From Palsa-295 sp963781105 (GTDB lineage: Bacteria; Acidobacteriota; Terriglobia; Acidiferrales; UBA7541): DNA of 64,000 nucleotides. The notes beneath the pieces were generated by a model. The model was not told the DNA's origin. It did not search any database and was given only the letters and a program-made list of their open reading frames with translations. Where the stretch lies: NCBI GenBank assembly GCA_963781105.1, contig CAWAED010000002.1, positions 305,585 through 369,584 on the forward strand. The letters are read 5' to 3'. Made by a program: the position numbers and the translations under genes. Numbering within the stretch: position 1 is the stretch's first letter; the number at the start of each line of letters is the position of its first letter. Shown piece by piece: positions 62,701 through 64,000 of the stretch.

Positions 62701-63865
62701 ATCGCGAAAGTACGACGGTGTCGTTTATCGGCGGCATGGCACGCAGATTTGGTGGATTCGCTATCGAGATCGCAAGGGTGTGGCCCGCAGAGAGTCCAGC
62801 CAGACCGCCGATTGGGAAAAAGCGAACAAGAAACTGAGGGAAAGACTTCTGGCGAGAGACGCCAATCTTCTGGAAGTCGTACGAAAGGGTGAGACTTTGA
62901 CTTACGGGCAATGGGCGGATTCTTTCTTAGAGAACTACTCCAGACCTCCCATGCGCGCCCCCGGCACGCATAGTGCGAACGAACGGTGTATCAAACACCT
63001 TAGGGCTGCATTTGGTGAAGTTCGATTGGTGGACGTCACTGCGGACTCCATTGACGTTTACCTTCGCGAACGTCTTCGCGCGCCTGTCGTCGTCAAAGCC
63101 AAGCTCGGTTACAAGGAGCTGAGAACGGTCAAATCCACGACGGTACACCAGGAGTTCAGAGTTCTCCGGCGGATGCTCAACGTGGCCGTTCGTAAGAAGC
63201 TGCTTGCGACAAATCCCTGTTCTGGTGTTGAGTTTCCGGTTGCCGTGAAGGGTTTGTTCAGACCGCATTATGTCTCGTGGTCCGAACAACAAACGATCGA
63301 ATTTCACGCTCCGCAATACTTGCGGAATGTGGTTCGAATGATTACGGAGACCGGGTTGCGGATCTACAAGGAACTGATTCCAATGCGAAAGGACCAAGTG
63401 GATCTGCAAAATGCGCTGGTCTGGATACCGGATTCAAAGACTCCGAACGGTACGGCCGAAGTTCCCCTCACCTCGCTCGCCATTGAGGCTTTCAGGAATC
63501 AGATGGCGATTTCAGGCGAGGGACCGTATCTGTTTCCGAGCGATCTGAATCCGACCGGACATCTCAAGAAACTCAAGACCGTTTGGATGAAAACTCTGCG
63601 ACGGGCGAAAATTCCCTATTTTCGGATCTACGATCTCCGCTCAGCCTACGCCACAAGGCTGAGCGCCGGAGGCGTAGCCGACGAGTGGGTAACGCAACTG
63701 CTTCGCCAGAGCGACGCGCAAGTCTTCAAGAAGTATTCGCAGATGAAACTGAGGATGAAGCGCGAAGGCCTGGAGAAGCTAAACCGCCGAGCCAACGAAA
63801 TGGCATCGACCGGGGAGGCCGATGCTCTTTCGACCGCGCCGTTTTGCACAGAGGTCGTCCAATGA
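62693..63865 (+). CDS. tyrosine recombinase (integrase)
   Basis: Site-specific recombinase that would move the element in and out of the tRNA gene. The N-terminal part has an arm-binding-like fold (WWIRYRDRKG), then a core-binding region and the catalytic domain. Catalytic candidates: Arg223 in TETGLRIYKEL, Lys249 in PDSKTPNG, Arg316 in YDLRSAYATR and Tyr348 in QVFKKYSQ. The His usually found in HDLRHT is Tyr313, and LGHS reads LRQS; such changes recur in this integrase type to my memory. 390 aa. It ends 94 bases from the tRNA-Ala 3' end. Confidence 0.87.
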   Translation: MPRSRKYDGVVYRRHGTQIWWIRYRDRKGVARRESSQTADWEKANKKLRERLLARDANLLEVVRKGETLTYGQWADSFLENYSRPPMRAPGTHSANERCIKHLRAAFGEVRLVDVTADSIDVYLRERLRAPVVVKAKLGYKELRTVKSTTVHQEFRVLRRMLNVAVRKKLLATNPCSGVEFPVAVKGLFRPHYVSWSEQQTIEFHAPQYLRNVVRMITETGLRIYKELIPMRKDQVDLQNALVWIPDSKTPNGTAEVPLTSLAIEAFRNQMAISGEGPYLFPSDLNPTGHLKKLKTVWMKTLRRAKIPYFRIYDLRSAYATRLSAGGVADEWVTQLLRQSDAQVFKKYSQMKLRMKREGLEKLNRRANEMASTGEADALSTAPFCTEVVQ

Positions 63866-63870
63866 CTCGT

Positions 63871-63901
63871 TTGTGCACAGTTCGTGCACAGTGTGCACGA
63901 A
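63871..63901. promoter_or_regulatory. GTGCAC repeat/palindrome between integrase and tRNA
   Basis: Three GTGCAC cores lie in 31 bases: TTGTGCACAG, TTCGTGCACAG and TGTGCACGAA. The last two make a perfect 9-bp inverted repeat (TTCGTGCAC 63881-63889, GTGCACGAA 63893-63901). The position between int and the tRNA attachment site suggests a binding site for integrase, excisionase or a repressor. Confidence 0.55.
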
Positions 63902-63959
63902 TGACGGAACCTTCGGGCCGGGGGTGATTTTTCTAAGTCTTTTACAATCAGGAGGAAGT

Positions 63960-64000
63960 TGGTGGACGTGACCGGGATCGAACCGGTGACCCCCTGCTTG
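63960..64000 (-). tRNA. tRNA-Ala (3' half, cut by the window edge)
   Basis: On the minus strand the end of the window reads CAAGCAGGGGGTC, then a perfect T-arm ACCGGTTCGATCCCGGT, then acceptor and encoded CCA (63960-63962). The first visible base is the third anticodon position, C. CAAGCAGGGGGTC follows the anticodon in many tRNA-Ala genes, so Ala (TGC or GGC) is likely; Val cannot be fully excluded because the anticodon lies outside. Confidence 0.85.

Overview
The window reads as a chromosomal segment of a soil-type Acidobacteriota (inference). The DNA is GC-rich. It carries a very large TonB-dependent receptor with an N-terminal carboxypeptidase-regulatory-like domain, many exported beta-propeller and Ig-like proteins, several hexuronate/sugar-acid MFS transporters, and a decayed Trb-type element of a kind common in that phylum. 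No rRNA, 16S-linked marker or CRISPR array is present, so the phylum assignment rests on protein style only.

Layout. 1-5432: surface glycan genes (asparagine synthetase B, an ArnT/PMT-type glycosyltransferase, a UDP-sulfoquinovose synthase homologue). 5433-7057: mostly non-coding, with a duplicated GATTAGAA repeat unit and a large inverted-repeat element. 7058-13289: a ROK sugar kinase with a divergent ExuT-like MFS, then a marR - yceI - pirin - DHA2 efflux MFS series on the minus strand with a strong MarR promoter/operator. 14062-21360: a divergent pair of giant secreted propeller proteins (FG-GAP/Ig and lipoprotein/IPT). 21785-54808: a long sugar-acid catabolic region. 54809-57818: gene debris and a mobile-mystery HTH/Fic pair. 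57819-58871: a YncE-like propeller. 58898-64000: remains of an integrative element (ssb, sigma-like protein, trbC/trbB deletion fusion, RepB-type primase, excisionase, integrase) against a tRNA-Ala gene.

How the central genes fit together (inference from families). The minus-strand operon 54023-43032 encodes GH3 glucosidase, an enolase-superfamily sugar-acid dehydratase, RraA, an M24 peptidase (frameshifted), SDR, mannonate dehydratase, sugar MFS, 2-keto-3-deoxygluconate kinase and KDPG aldolase. That is a route from (uronic or aldonic) sugar acids through KDG and KDPG to pyruvate plus glyceraldehyde-3-phosphate, with a divergent FadR/UxuR-type GntR regulator. A TonB receptor, a diheme cytochrome c and an SMP-30 lactonase (37266-42985) could import and oxidise the substrate. 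Two tandem discoidin/TIM-barrel proteins (24126-28632) look like glycoside hydrolases.

The most unusual unit is the five-gene minus-strand operon 36938-31168 (RraA, DUF4380, PQQ dehydrogenase, RidA, SelA-like PLP enzyme). Every product carries an N-terminal export signal, three of them with twin-arginine motifs. It looks like an extracytoplasmic oxidation plus beta-elimination/deamination module with its own imine-clearing RidA, possibly acting on amino-sugar acids.
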